Origin: an uncultured Collinsella sp.
GTDB lineage: Bacteria > Actinomycetota > Coriobacteriia > Coriobacteriales > Coriobacteriaceae
NCBI GenBank assembly: GCA_900541675.1
Contig: UQKU01000008.1
Span: 1-64,000, forward strand
Direction: 5' to 3'
Length of the DNA: 64,000 nt
This document shows positions 9,409-18,198 of this stretch, piece by piece. Below the pieces are notes generated by a model. The model ran no database searches. It saw nothing but the letters and a program-made list of their open reading frames with translations, and was not told the origin of the DNA. Each line of letters opens with the position of its first letter. Positions within the stretch are counted from its first letter, which is position 1. Both the position numbers and the translations under genes were made by a program.

Positions 9409-10230
9409 ATGCCCTACCTGCTTTCTTGTGACATTCATACCCATACGATGTTCTCTGCGCATGCATATTCGACTATTGAGGAGAATGTGTACTGGGCGGC
9501 AGAGCGTGGCCTGCAGGTGCTCGGATCTGCCGACCATCTGAGCTCTATGGTTACGGCTTGCCCTAATGACCTGCGCAGTTACCAGTTCTTTATCAACCAG
9601 GATATCTGGCCGCGTATATGGAGCGGCGTGCTGGTGCTGCGTGGTGCCGAGGCCGATATCGTTTCACTGGACGGAAGCCTGTTTGGCGAGGACACTCCTG
9701 TCACGCTCGATATCGCCGGCGATTCATACAGCCGTCAGCATTCACTGTTCGATTTGGTTACGCGTAATTTGGATTATTTGGTTGCGAGCGTGCATAATCC
9801 GCAGATTGCTGAAGGCGCGGCACTGGCCCAGACGACCGAGATGTATATCAATGCCCTGGAGCACCCCAAGGTGTTCATGTTGGGCCACACGGGCCGCTCG
9901 GGCGTGTCGTTCGATATCGACGAGGTGCTGTTGGCGGCTAAGGCCAAGCACAAGATTATCGAGATCAACAACCATAGTCTTGAACACGGTGTCGACACTG
10001 AGCATTGGGCCGTATGCCGCAAGATTGCCGAGCGTTGTGCCGAGCTGGGCGTGGGTATTGGTGTGTCGACCGATGCCCACATTGGTATGGCCATTGGCAA
10101 GCTCGATCACGCCCGCAAGTTGCTCGACGAGATTCACTTCCCGCTGGACCTGATCGTGACACGCGACCGCGAGACGCTGCTGCGCGAGATGGCGGCAGCC
10201 GGCGTGTGCGACCTGCGCAAGAGGATGTAA
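9409..10230 (+). CDS. PHP-domain metal-dependent phosphatase (YcdX-like)
   Basis: A 273-residue PHP-family protein, a metal-dependent phosphoesterase fold. The ordered metal ligands are visible: DIHTHTMFSAHAY at 8-20, SADHLSS near 43, RGAEAD near 78, HTGRSG near 162, EINNHS near 184 and STDAHIG near 220. The overall shape resembles E. coli YcdX and histidinol-phosphatase-like proteins. The substrate is unknown. AAGGAGA lies 6 nt before the start. It is flanked by its own promoter and a shared terminator, so it is likely monocistronic. Confidence 0.85.
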   Translation: MPYLLSCDIHTHTMFSAHAYSTIEENVYWAAERGLQVLGSADHLSSMVTACPNDLRSYQFFINQDIWPRIWSGVLVLRGAEADIVSLDGSLFGEDTPVTLDIAGDSYSRQHSLFDLVTRNLDYLVASVHNPQIAEGAALAQTTEMYINALEHPKVFMLGHTGRSGVSFDIDEVLLAAKAKHKIIEINNHSLEHGVDTEHWAVCRKIAERCAELGVGIGVSTDAHIGMAIGKLDHARKLLDEIHFPLDLIVTRDRETLLREMAAAGVCDLRKRM

Positions 10231-10248
10231 CGAGACTCATATGCCCAA

Positions 10249-10284
10249 TGAAAGGGGGCGGTCCAGACGGGCCGCCCCCTTTCA
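10249..10284. terminator. Bidirectional hairpin between convergent genes
   Basis: A 13-bp stem (TGAAAGGGGGCGG at 10249-10261 with its complement at 10272-10284) lies between the PHP gene and the convergent methyltransferase gene. The T runs are short, so termination efficiency is uncertain. Confidence 0.7.
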
Positions 10285-10309
10285 TGTTCCAAAAATCTAC
10301 CTGGGTTGG

Positions 10310-11758
10310 TTAGCGGCGCTCGAGGACCGCTACGGTTTCGGTGTGGTCGGTATGGGGGAACATGTCGACGGGCGTGATCTTGAGCAGGCGATAGCCTCCG
10401 CCGAGGAGCTGGTGCAGGTCGCGCTCTTGGGTCACGGGGTTGCAGCTGATATAGGTGATGCGGCGTGGCTTAAGCGCGCAGGCGGCTTCGAGGAACTCGG
10501 GGGTGGAGCCGGCACGCGGCGGATCGATGGAAAGGACGTCGACTCGCTCGTTGTTGTCGGCGGCATCCAGGATGTAGTCGGTGGCATCGTCGGCCATAAA
10601 CCAGGCGCTGCGGGTAAGACCGTTGAGCTCGGCATTGCGGCGTGCATCGGCAATGCCTGCCGGGTTGCGCTCCACGCCGAGCAGCATGATGCCGATACCC
10701 TTGTTCTGGGCATCTTTAGCTGCGCAAAGACCGATGGTGCCGCTGCCGCAGTAAGCATCCATAAGCACATCGCCCTGGTGCAGATCCATGCCGTCGATAG
10801 CGAGCTGATAGAGCAGCTCGGTCTGCTGCGGGTTGGTCTGGTAGAACGCGGTGGGGGAGATATCGAACTCGCAGCCGAGCAGCTGGTCGCGCATGCACTC
10901 GGTGCCATATACAATGCGAGTTTCCTCGCCGAGGATGGCGTTGCCGGTGCGTCCGTTGATGTTTTGGGCGACGGTGACGATGCGCGGATCGAGTGCGGCG
11001 ACGGCCTCAAAGAAATCCTGTGCATGCGGCAGGTCGCGCTGGGCGGTCACGAGGGTGACCATGATTTGGTCGGTGCGCCAGCCGCAGCGAACGACGGCAT
11101 AGCGAAGCAAGCCCAGATGCTTGTCCTCGTTAAAGGCGGGAATGCGCAGGCGCTCAGCCTCACGCGCGATGCCGTTGAGAATCTGACGGGCGCCCGGTGC
11201 CTCGACGGGGCATTCGGGTACGGCAACGATCTTGTGCGTGCCACGTTCAAAAAAGCCGCAGCGGACAGCGCCCTCTTTACCGGGGGCAAAGGGAGTGGCG
11301 GCCTTATGGCGAAACCCGCGCGGCGCAGGATATTTACCCGGGTCGCCCAGGGTGACGCCCATACCGCGAATGGGGTCGACGCTAATGCCCTCGCGCTCGC
11401 ATAGAGCAGCAAAAAGCTCCTCCATAGCAGCCTGCTTGGCGGCGAGCTGCTTCTTATAGGGACGATTGAGCGCCGTGCACCCACCGCAGGCTTTCATGAT
11501 CGAACAGGGAGACTTGGGGTCCACAGCCTTACGCGCAGACGAAACCGAATCATTATGCGGGCGCTTGGAACGAGTCCGAGGCGCTTTGTCCCCGCCTCGA
11601 TGAGAGTCAGAACGCTTGGTCTTAGCCCTGCTCTTGGTCGATTTGCTTTTTGCAGCTTTAGAAGACTTGGATTTCGTAGAAGATTTCTCCTCCTTCGACC
11701 CCTCAGCCGCCTCCACCAAAGCACGACGAGCCCTACGCTCCGCACGAGATTCTGCCAT
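10310..11758 (-). CDS. Class I SAM-dependent RNA (uracil-5-) methyltransferase, RumA/TrmA type
   Basis: A 482-residue enzyme of the RlmD/RlmC/TrmA family, which methylates uracil-C5 in rRNA or tRNA. It starts with a Lys/Ser/Arg-rich tail of about 65 residues (runs such as KSKSSKAAKSKSTKSR), probably RNA-binding. Cysteines in CSIMKACGGCTAL suggest the Fe-S site of RumA-like members. The SAM motif DAYCGSGTIGL, the IDPPRAG motif and the catalytic SCNP near the C-terminus are all intact. No TRAM domain is evident. The start at 11758 is preceded by GGAG at 8 nt; a longer reading to 11986 would run through a palindromic element and is rejected. Which uridine is modified is not determinable. Confidence 0.9.
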   Translation of the reverse strand: MAESRAERRARRALVEAAEGSKEEKSSTKSKSSKAAKSKSTKSRAKTKRSDSHRGGDKAPRTRSKRPHNDSVSSARKAVDPKSPCSIMKACGGCTALNRPYKKQLAAKQAAMEELFAALCEREGISVDPIRGMGVTLGDPGKYPAPRGFRHKAATPFAPGKEGAVRCGFFERGTHKIVAVPECPVEAPGARQILNGIAREAERLRIPAFNEDKHLGLLRYAVVRCGWRTDQIMVTLVTAQRDLPHAQDFFEAVAALDPRIVTVAQNINGRTGNAILGEETRIVYGTECMRDQLLGCEFDISPTAFYQTNPQQTELLYQLAIDGMDLHQGDVLMDAYCGSGTIGLCAAKDAQNKGIGIMLLGVERNPAGIADARRNAELNGLTRSAWFMADDATDYILDAADNNERVDVLSIDPPRAGSTPEFLEAACALKPRRITYISCNPVTQERDLHQLLGGGYRLLKITPVDMFPHTDHTETVAVLERR

Positions 11759-11864
11759 CAATAACTCCACTAATTCATGAATTAAAGCTGCAAGTATTGT
11801 ACCGTGCCAAGCCAGCAGACGATATGCAAGCGGTTTAATCGTGTCAGTGATAAGCCCAACGACG

Positions 11865-12005
11865 GTTGCCCGCCGCGTGAGGGGTGTGGAGGTTAAGTTT
11901 ATCGCGAGCTCCGCACGAACAGGAGGCCACTTAATGTGGCCTCCGTCGTGAGCAGGACTGTAGAGCAGGAAACTTAACCCCCACACCCCTCACGCGGCGG
12001 GCAAA
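11865..12005. repeat. Hairpin element HE1, copy 1 (conserved core, private arms)
   Basis: Outer arms 11865-11900 and 11970-12005 are reverse complements over 35 bp with one internal mismatch. The core is 69 nt (11901-11969). It contains an inner stem GGAGGCCAC (11922-11930) with GTGGCCTCC (11936-11944) around a TTAAT loop. The same core recurs at 46942-47010 (opposite strand) and 52317-52386, but with entirely different arms. It lies between two divergent genes, so it is not simply a terminator. Confidence 0.9.
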
Positions 12006-12011
12006 CTCGCC

Positions 12012-12040
12012 TTGTGCTCTATCACGCTAAAGTGTATGAT
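12012..12040 (+). promoter_or_regulatory. Promoter of the amino-acid importer operon
   Basis: TTGTGC (12012-12017), a 17-nt spacer and TATGAT (12035-12040) form a good sigma-70-type promoter upstream of the binding-protein gene. Confidence 0.65.
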
Positions 12041-12058
12041 TCTGAACGTTACATGACT

Positions 12059-12078
12059 CACTTTACTTAACTAAAGTG
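12059..12078 (+). promoter_or_regulatory. Candidate operator palindrome in importer leader
   Basis: CACTTTA (12059-12065) and TAAAGTG (12072-12078) form a 7-bp dyad around CTTAAC, between the promoter and the start codon. The placement suits repressor binding; the regulator is unknown. Confidence 0.4.
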
Positions 12079-12096
12079 CCATCAAGGGGGAATACC

Positions 12097-12957
12097 ATGA
12101 ATACCGAAATGTCTCGTCGTCAGTTTGTTGGTCTAGCCGGCTCGTTTGCCACGGTGCTCGGCCTTGGTCTTGTCGGCTGCGGCGGTGGTGCCGGCAAGGG
12201 CTCTGCTGCCGGATCTACCGCGGCCAAGGATGTGAAGGGCGCTGCGGAGTCCAAGAAGCTCGTGGTGGGCTTTGATAAGTCCTATCCTCCGTACGGCTTT
12301 GTGGGCGACGATGGCGAGTACACGGGCTTTGACCTTGACCTTGCCAAGGCTGTTGCCGATAAGCAGGGCTGGGATGTCGATTACGAGGCCATCGATTGGG
12401 ATGCCAAGGACACGCTGCTCAATTCGGGCGCCATCAACTGCATCTGGAACGGCTTTACCATGGAGGGCCGCGAGGACGACTACACGTTCTCCGAGCCGTA
12501 TATGCTCAACGAGCAGGTGCTGGTGGTAAAGAAGGATGCGGGCATCAAGAGCTGGGATGATCTTGCTGGAAAGACCGTGATTACCCAGACCGATTCCGCT
12601 GCGCAGGATGTGCTCGAGGGTGACCGGAAGGATCTGGCGGCGACGTTTGCCACGCTCGACACGATCGGCGAGTACAATACGGCCTTTATGCAGCTCGAGA
12701 GCGGTGCGGTCGATGCCGTGGCTTGCGACCTTTCGATTGCCCAGTACCAGCTTGCCGCCAAGCCCGATGCCTATACACAGCTTGATGAGCCGCTGTCCAG
12801 CGAGCACTACGCCGTCGGCTTTAAGAAGGGCGACACCAAGTCGGCCGACGCCGTGACCGAGTCGCTCAAGGCGCTCTACGAGGACGGCACGGTCAAGGAC
12901 CTGTGCGACAAGTATTCAAGCTACGGTCTATCCTTCGACAACTGGGTTTTGAAATAG
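12097..12957 (+). CDS. Amino-acid ABC transporter substrate-binding lipoprotein
   Basis: A 286-residue periplasmic-binding-type lipoprotein (SBP_bac_3 family). The N-terminus MNTEMSRRQFVGLAGS has a twin-arginine-like motif and ends in a lipobox (GLVGC), predicting lipid anchoring outside the membrane. The ligand domain starts at LVVGFDKSYPPYGFVGDDGEYTGF shortened here to its hallmark YPPYGF followed by GFDLDLAKA. Later lobes include GFTMEGRE and the C-terminal KDLCDKYSS. The family binds polar amino acids. The start at 12097 is chosen for AAGGGGG at 12084-12090. It is first in a three-gene importer operon. Its last codons form the left edge of a 107-bp palindrome. Confidence 0.92.
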   Translation: MNTEMSRRQFVGLAGSFATVLGLGLVGCGGGAGKGSAAGSTAAKDVKGAAESKKLVVGFDKSYPPYGFVGDDGEYTGFDLDLAKAVADKQGWDVDYEAIDWDAKDTLLNSGAINCIWNGFTMEGREDDYTFSEPYMLNEQVLVVKKDAGIKSWDDLAGKTVITQTDSAAQDVLEGDRKDLAATFATLDTIGEYNTAFMQLESGAVDAVACDLSIAQYQLAAKPDAYTQLDEPLSSEHYAVGFKKGDTKSADAVTESLKALYEDGTVKDLCDKYSSYGLSFDNWVLK

Positions 12958-13055
12958 CCACAGCACCCAACCTTGCGGCTCCAACCCTCCTCGCGTACCA
13001 AAGTACGCTTCGTCGGGCTTGTCGCTCGCAATCTTGGGCACTGTGCCTATTTCAA
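12949..13055. repeat. Large imperfect palindrome overlapping the end of the binding-protein gene
   Basis: The left arm (12949-12979) and right arm (13024-13055) are complementary at roughly 80 percent over about 31 bp. An inner stem GCGTAC (12993-12998) with GTACGC (13003-13008) closes a CAAA loop. The left arm includes the stop codon of the upstream gene. It lies between the binding-protein and permease genes and could reduce downstream expression relative to the binding protein. Confidence 0.75.
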
Positions 13056-13095
13056 TTAACACCTGCTGTTCTGTTACTGTGAAAGAGAGCTTGGG

Positions 13096-13749
13096 TTGTC
13101 TATTCAGGTCATGATGCAGATGCTTGGCCAGGGATTCTTGGTCAGCTTGCAGCTGTTTGTGTTGACGCTGCTCGGGTCGATTCCGCTGGGAATCCCCGTG
13201 GCGTTCATGCGCATGAGCAAAATTGCGCCGCTCCGCTGGATTGCGCGCATCTACATTTCGGTGATGCGCGGCACGCCGCTCATGCTGCAGATGTTTGCAA
13301 TCTACTTTGCCCCGTACTACGTGTTCGGCATCTCGCTCACGCCCGATTCCAAGTGGACGGCGTGCGTTGTGGCGTTCATCATCAACTACGCCGGCTACTT
13401 TGCCGAGATCTATCGCTCGGGCCTGCAGTCCATTCCGCGCGGCCAATACGAGGCCGCCGAGGTGCTGGGTTACTCTCGTCTGCAAACGTTTTTGTACATT
13501 GTGATGCCGCAGGTTGCCAAACGCATTTTGCCGGCGATGGGCAACGAGATCATCACGCTGGTCAAAGACACGTCGCTGGCGTTTGCCATCGGCGTGGGGG
13601 AAATGTTCTCGACGGCCAAGGCGCTGGTCGCCTCGCAAGTGAGCATGGTGCCGTTTGCGATTGCGGCGCTGATCTACTGGGTCTTTAACTTTGTGGTTGA
13701 GATGCTGCTGGGCGCTGCCGAGAAAAAATTGGATTACTACCATGATTAA
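13096..13749 (+). CDS. Amino-acid ABC transporter permease
   Basis: A 217-residue inner-membrane subunit of the HisM/GlnP family, with about five membrane segments (strong at roughly 13-33, 55-78, 90-110 and 180-205). The EAA loop that docks the ATPase is visible: EAAEVLGYSRLQTF near 117-130, followed by VMPQVAKRILPAMGNE. The start is the TTG at 13096, preceded by AGAGAG; an ATG at 13111 is the alternative. Its 3' end overlaps the ATPase gene by 8 nt, indicating translational coupling. Together with the flanking genes it forms a complete polar amino-acid importer. Confidence 0.92.
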   Translation: MSIQVMMQMLGQGFLVSLQLFVLTLLGSIPLGIPVAFMRMSKIAPLRWIARIYISVMRGTPLMLQMFAIYFAPYYVFGISLTPDSKWTACVVAFIINYAGYFAEIYRSGLQSIPRGQYEAAEVLGYSRLQTFLYIVMPQVAKRILPAMGNEIITLVKDTSLAFAIGVGEMFSTAKALVASQVSMVPFAIAALIYWVFNFVVEMLLGAAEKKLDYYHD

Positions 13750-14506
13750 TTCGGTAATGGATATAGCGAACGCACGCAAGGCGTTTGGCGGCAATGAGGT
13801 GCTCAAGGATATCTCGCTCGAGGTAAAGCGCGGCGAGGTCGTGGCGATTATCGGGCCTTCAGGCGGCGGTAAGTCCACGCTTCTGCGCTGCGCCACACTG
13901 CTCGAGACACTCGACGGTGGCTCGCTTTCGTTTGGCGACCTTGCCGTCGCGACGGATGCGGGTTCGGGTGCGGTATATGCGAAAGGCGACGTGCCCAAGC
14001 AGGCGCGCTCGCGATTTGGCCTGGTGTTTCAGAACTACAATCTGTTTCCGCACTATACGGTGATGAAAAACATCACCGATGCTCCGATTCGCGTGCTCAA
14101 GCGCCCGCGCGAGCAGGCCGAAGCACGCGCGCGTGAGCTGATCGCGCAGATGGGGCTTACGGGCAACGAGAACAAGGTGCCATGTGAGCTTTCGGGCGGT
14201 CAGCAACAGCGTGTGAGTATCGCCCGCGCCTTGGCGCTCGACCCGGAGATCCTGTTCTTTGACGAGCCGACCTCGGCGCTCGATCCCGAGCTAACGGCCG
14301 AGGTGCTGCGTGTCATTAAAGACCTTGCCGCGCAGAATATGACGATGGTGATCGTGACCCATGCGATGCAGTTTGCGCGCGATGTTGCCGATCGCGTGGT
14401 CTTTATGGACGGCGGTCGCATTGTCGAGGAGGGTCTGGCCGAGCAGGTCATCGATCATCCGCGCGAGCAACGTACCCGTGAGTTCTTGAGCCGTATCGAG
14501 GGCTAG
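13742..14506 (+). CDS. Amino-acid ABC transporter ATP-binding protein (GlnQ-like)
   Basis: A 254-residue cytoplasmic ATPase driving the upstream permease. Walker A GPSGGGKST is near 38-46, the Q-loop FQNYNLFPHYTVM is near 97, the signature SGGQQQRVSIARAL is near 150, Walker B ILFFDEPTSALDPE is near 172-185, and the H-loop VTHAMQ is near 205. All catalytic motifs are intact. The ATG at 13742 overlaps the permease stop. It is closed by a strong terminator. It may also serve the ATPase-less importer pair at 21364-22926, which is an inference only. Confidence 0.95.
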   Translation: MINSVMDIANARKAFGGNEVLKDISLEVKRGEVVAIIGPSGGGKSTLLRCATLLETLDGGSLSFGDLAVATDAGSGAVYAKGDVPKQARSRFGLVFQNYNLFPHYTVMKNITDAPIRVLKRPREQAEARARELIAQMGLTGNENKVPCELSGGQQQRVSIARALALDPEILFFDEPTSALDPELTAEVLRVIKDLAAQNMTMVIVTHAMQFARDVADRVVFMDGGRIVEEGLAEQVIDHPREQRTREFLSRIEG

Positions 14507-14526
14507 GCTCAGCTATGTATTGAGAA

Positions 14527-14567
14527 AAAGCCGCCGCAGGTCTTATGGTCTGCGGCGGCTTTTATTT
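14527..14567 (+). terminator. Terminator of the importer operon
   Basis: AAAAGCCGCCGCA (14527-14539, counting from the A run) pairs with TGCGGCGGCTTTT (14551-14563) and runs into a T-rich tail. Confidence 0.9.
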
Positions 14568-14803
14568 GTATCGATGGGGTTTAATAATCGCCGGGCATAC
14601 TTGCTCTGTCCTCTCGCCGCCTGTATTCATACGTGCGCCGAAAGGTGTGCATGGACAGTCGCCCGTGAGGGTAGGGTGGTGGCATAGGACATTTGGAGGG
14701 TGAGTCGGCTCGGCTGCCGACCATGCTGCTCCCGGGATGGCACCGACCGCGAACTCTCCCCGTTGACGTCGCGCATTGCGCGCGGCCCTGCAAGGAGGTC
14801 ATC

Positions 14804-16879
14804 ATGGGTGCTCCCAAGACCGGTAACGTACGGAACGTGGTGCTCGTAGGCCAAGGCGGGGTGGGCAAGACCTCACTCGCCGAGGCCATGCTCCACCTTT
14901 CCGGCAAGACCGCCCGCCTGGGCGGCCACGACGGCACCAAGCCCACGCTCGACTATGACCCCGAAGAGGTCAAGCGTGCATTTTCCATCTCGACGACCAT
15001 TGCACCGATCGACTGGAAGGGCGCGCGCATCAATGTGCTCGATGCCCCGTGCTACCCCGATTTTATCGGCGACGCCTTTGCCGCGATGAGCGTCTGCGAG
15101 ACGGCTCTGTTTGTGGTCGATGCCGAGGCCGGCCCACAGCCTACGACGGTTAAGCTCTGGTATGCCGCCGAGGACCTGCGCCTGGCGCGTGCGGTGTTCG
15201 TAAACCGCCTGTCGCGCTCCGAGGCCAGCTTTGCGACCACGATGGACCTGCTGCAGGAGCGCTTTGGTACGCGCCTGGGCGCCGTGACCCTTCCCTGGGG
15301 CGAGGGCGAGGACTTCGACGGCATCATCGACCTGGTGCGCATGAAGGCGCGTCATTGCAACGGCACCGAAGCCGTTGAGTCGGAGATTCCCGAGGAGTAT
15401 CGTGCCCAGGCCGAGGAAGCCCATGACCATCTGTGCGAGCTGGTGGCCGAGGCTGACGACGAGCTGATGATGAAGTACTTGGAAGGCGAGGAGACGCTGA
15501 CACAGGAGGAGCTTGAAGGCCTGCTGTCGAAGGCGATCGCCGAGCGCATCTTTGTGCCGGTCTTTGCGGGCGATTGCATTAAGGAGCAGGGCGTCAACTC
15601 GCTGATGGATGACATCGCGACGTACTTCCCGGCGCCGACGGACTACGGCGAGATGCCGCTCATCGACGGCGATTCGCTTAAGATCTCGAGTGACGATGAC
15701 CGCCCGGTGGCATTTGTGTTTAAGACCTTGGCCGATCCGCAACAGGGTCGCATCAGCTTTATCAAGGTGCTGACGGGTACGCTTGAGCCGGGCCTTGAGC
15801 TGGTCAATGCGCGCACGCGCAAGGGTGAGCGTCTGGCCCACCTGTATGTGATGTGCGGCCGTGACATGACCGAGGTCGGCCACGCTTATGCCGGCGATAT
15901 CATCGTGGCGCCCAAGCTGGCGGCCGAGACGGGCGATACACTCTCGATTACCGGCAAGGTCGAGGCTGCGGCGTTTAAGTTCCCCAACTCGCAGTACCGC
16001 ATCGCCATCGAGGCCGAGAACCGCGGTGACGAGGAGAAGCTATACACGTTTATCGAGAAGGCGTGCAAGGCCGATCCGACCATGAGCATCGATCGTGACG
16101 AGGAGACCGGCCAGACTATCATCTCCGCCGTGGGTGAGGCGCAGGTTTCGGTCCTGCTCAATCGCCTTGAGGATCGCACCAAGGTCGTGGCCAAGAGCGT
16201 GCCGATCCGTATTCCGTATCGCGAGACCATTCGCCGCACGGCAAGTGCCCAGGGTCGCCACAAGAAGCAGACTGGCGGTGCCGGTCAGTATGGCGACTGC
16301 TGGCTGCGCGTTGAGCCACTCATTGGGCCCGACGGCACGAGCGATGGCTATGAGTTTGTAGACGAGGTCGTGGGCGGTCGCATTCCGCGTTCGCTCATTC
16401 CCGCCGTGGACAAGGGCGTTCAGGAGACCATGAAGGACGGCATTATTGCCGGCTACCCGCTTACTGGCATCCGCGTGGCTGTGTACGACGGCTCGTATCA
16501 CAGCGTCGACTCCAACGAGATGGCGTTCCGCGCGGCGGCTCGCATCGGCCTGCGCAAGGCATGCGCCGATGCCGACCCGGTGGTGCTGGAGCCCATCGAG
16601 GAAATCACGGTGACCATCCCCGAGAGCTACGCCGGCGCCGTGATGGGCGATATCTCGGCCTCGCGCGGTCGCGTGACGGGCATGGAGACCGATGAACGCG
16701 GCGACACCGTTGTTATTGCCCAGGCGCCGCTGGCCGAGCTGACGGATTATTCGACGCGTCTGCGCTCCATCACGCGCGGCACGGGCGACTTTACCATGAA
16801 GCCCGCCGGCTACGAGCAGGTGCCTTATGACGTTCAGGCCAAGCTGGTCGAGCGCTATGAGGAGGGTCGCGCCAAGTAG
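14804..16879 (+). CDS. Elongation factor G-like translational GTPase with altered G motifs
   Basis: A 691-residue protein with the full EF-G layout: GTPase domain (about 1-270), domain II (about 300-380), III, IV with GRHKKQTGGAGQYGDCW near 484-500, and V with EITVTIPESYAGAVMGDISASRG near 600. The P-loop GQGGVGKTS (16-24) is intact. The DxxG motif reads DAPCYPDF near 80, with Cys for Gly, and the base-specificity NKxD reads NRLSRSE near 134. It is therefore a second, EF-G2-like factor rather than the housekeeping fusA, which normally lies in the str operon. AAGGAGG (14792-14798) fixes the start. The role in translation is unproven. Confidence 0.88.
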   Translation: MGAPKTGNVRNVVLVGQGGVGKTSLAEAMLHLSGKTARLGGHDGTKPTLDYDPEEVKRAFSISTTIAPIDWKGARINVLDAPCYPDFIGDAFAAMSVCETALFVVDAEAGPQPTTVKLWYAAEDLRLARAVFVNRLSRSEASFATTMDLLQERFGTRLGAVTLPWGEGEDFDGIIDLVRMKARHCNGTEAVESEIPEEYRAQAEEAHDHLCELVAEADDELMMKYLEGEETLTQEELEGLLSKAIAERIFVPVFAGDCIKEQGVNSLMDDIATYFPAPTDYGEMPLIDGDSLKISSDDDRPVAFVFKTLADPQQGRISFIKVLTGTLEPGLELVNARTRKGERLAHLYVMCGRDMTEVGHAYAGDIIVAPKLAAETGDTLSITGKVEAAAFKFPNSQYRIAIEAENRGDEEKLYTFIEKACKADPTMSIDRDEETGQTIISAVGEAQVSVLLNRLEDRTKVVAKSVPIRIPYRETIRRTASAQGRHKKQTGGAGQYGDCWLRVEPLIGPDGTSDGYEFVDEVVGGRIPRSLIPAVDKGVQETMKDGIIAGYPLTGIRVAVYDGSYHSVDSNEMAFRAAARIGLRKACADADPVVLEPIEEITVTIPESYAGAVMGDISASRGRVTGMETDERGDTVVIAQAPLAELTDYSTRLRSITRGTGDFTMKPAGYEQVPYDVQAKLVERYEEGRAK

Positions 16880-16911
16880 CGTGTGGCGTTGCCTGCAATG
16901 TAGGTGCTGAC

Positions 16912-16948
16912 GAAAAGGCCGCCCTGGGTAACCGGGGCGGCCTTATTT
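16912..16948 (+). terminator. Terminator between EF-G-like gene and nuclease gene
   Basis: AAGGCCGCCC (16915-16924) pairs with GGGCGGCCTT (16935-16944). It separates convergent genes. Confidence 0.8.
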
Positions 16949-17008
16949 GATCCCTTGGGGACGGAGGAAAACGGATCATTTTTTTGGTTACGGGAGGCGC
17001 GGTCGGCC

Positions 17009-17992
17009 CTAGTCTCCCGAGGCCTGATTGCGGCCGGTGGCGTAGTCGATCTGCACATGCGGCTGCAGGTTGTAGCAATATACGTGGAAGCAGAGGGTCT
17101 TGCCGTGGTCCTCGACCGATTGCGCCTCAAGGCGCACGCCACGGCAGACAAGCTCCTCCTCGTTATACATGGGCGTGACGCGATAGAGCACGTGGTTGCC
17201 CGTGTCGCGGATGTAGCCGAGGATCTGCTCTTCAAACGGCAGCATGCCCGTCTCGTTGAGATAGCGCGTGCCGGTGAGGAGATTTTTGCGGTTGGCGGTT
17301 TCGCCGCAGAGCGACCAGGCGATAAGGTGGCAGCGGTTATAGAGGCTCTGGCCCGGAATAAAGTCGTAGCGCTGCTGGTGCCAGCCGGCGGGGTGGATGC
17401 GCGAGATATCGCCGCGCTCGCCTTGACCGAGCGATTCGGGGCCCACGCAGGCGAGCGCTTTACGGGTGCGGCCCAAGCTGTCGAGCTTGGAGAACTTCTT
17501 AAAGCAGCCCTCTTCTGTGGCGCGCTCGTATTCATCGAGCGTGAATGATGGTGTGCCGAGCGGGTGCGTGCTATCGGCGCGCAGGGCAACATAGGGGTTA
17601 CCCGCGTAGTCGGGAATACTGCTGAGGTATACGCCGCGGGCGCGGTCGAGATCGGGGTTTTCGACCTCGTCGATAGGGGTGGCGGCACTGTCCGCGGAGG
17701 CGTCGTCATCGGTGTCGCTCGCGGCGGAATCTGAGTCATCGCCAGAGTCTTGGCTATTTTGAGAGACCGAGGAGCTCGCTGTTCCCGATTCGAGTCGAGC
17801 GACCAGGTCTGCCTCGTCGTCGGTGCGGCTGGGACTCTCGCTTTGTTTTTCGGCCAGAGCCGCTGCCTGCTCATCGCTTTGCGGCGACAACAGCTTGGGC
17901 GCTCCGTCGAGCGACCCTGTGAACAGCGCAAACCCCAGCACCACGGCGGTGCCGATGGAAAGCACTTGCTTGTAAGCGGACTTGCGCGACAT
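17009..17992 (-). CDS. Membrane-anchored DNA/RNA non-specific endonuclease
   Basis: A 327-residue protein with an N-terminal signal anchor (about 10-30), an acidic Ser/Asp linker (about 40-115), and a C-terminal nuclease domain of the EndA/NucA beta-beta-alpha-metal type. The catalytic segment reads LYNRCHLIAWSLCG near 218-231, where DRGH of the classical family is replaced by NRCH, as in DNA-entry nucleases. NLLTGTRYLNETGM follows with the metal-ligand Asn. It likely acts outside the membrane on extracellular or incoming DNA. AGGAG lies 6 nt before the start. No competence genes are in view. Confidence 0.88.
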   Translation of the reverse strand: MSRKSAYKQVLSIGTAVVLGFALFTGSLDGAPKLLSPQSDEQAAALAEKQSESPSRTDDEADLVARLESGTASSSVSQNSQDSGDDSDSAASDTDDDASADSAATPIDEVENPDLDRARGVYLSSIPDYAGNPYVALRADSTHPLGTPSFTLDEYERATEEGCFKKFSKLDSLGRTRKALACVGPESLGQGERGDISRIHPAGWHQQRYDFIPGQSLYNRCHLIAWSLCGETANRKNLLTGTRYLNETGMLPFEEQILGYIRDTGNHVLYRVTPMYNEEELVCRGVRLEAQSVEDHGKTLCFHVYCYNLQPHVQIDYATGRNQASGD

Positions 17993-18150
17993 TGAGGCTC
18001 CTGGATGGACGGTTGGGAATCTACCAGTCTAGCAGGAGCCGGCAGAGGCCGTCCCGCCGAACAAATACTCAAGATTTGGAATAGACGCTGCTGATTCATT
18101 TGCCTCATATGGAGCTGCGGCGGTTGTGTATATGGGGCTGTCTGGCGTTT

Positions 18151-18198
18151 CCCCAGATAAAACCTGCCAAAATAAATCTGTCCCTTTTTGGCAGGTTA
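18151..18198. repeat. CTGTCCC-type palindrome at the end of larE
   Basis: AACCTGCCAAAA (18161-18172) pairs with TTTTGGCAGGTT (18186-18197) around a loop containing CTGTCCC. The stop codon of the larE-like gene lies inside the arm, so the element probably also acts as its terminator. Near-identical copies lie at 21191-21236 (broken) and 25209-25256. Confidence 0.85.

Noticed and set aside
11759..11986. N-terminal extension of the RNA methyltransferase
   Set aside because: The open frame continues through half of a palindromic element, while a good ribosome-binding site marks the start at 11758.
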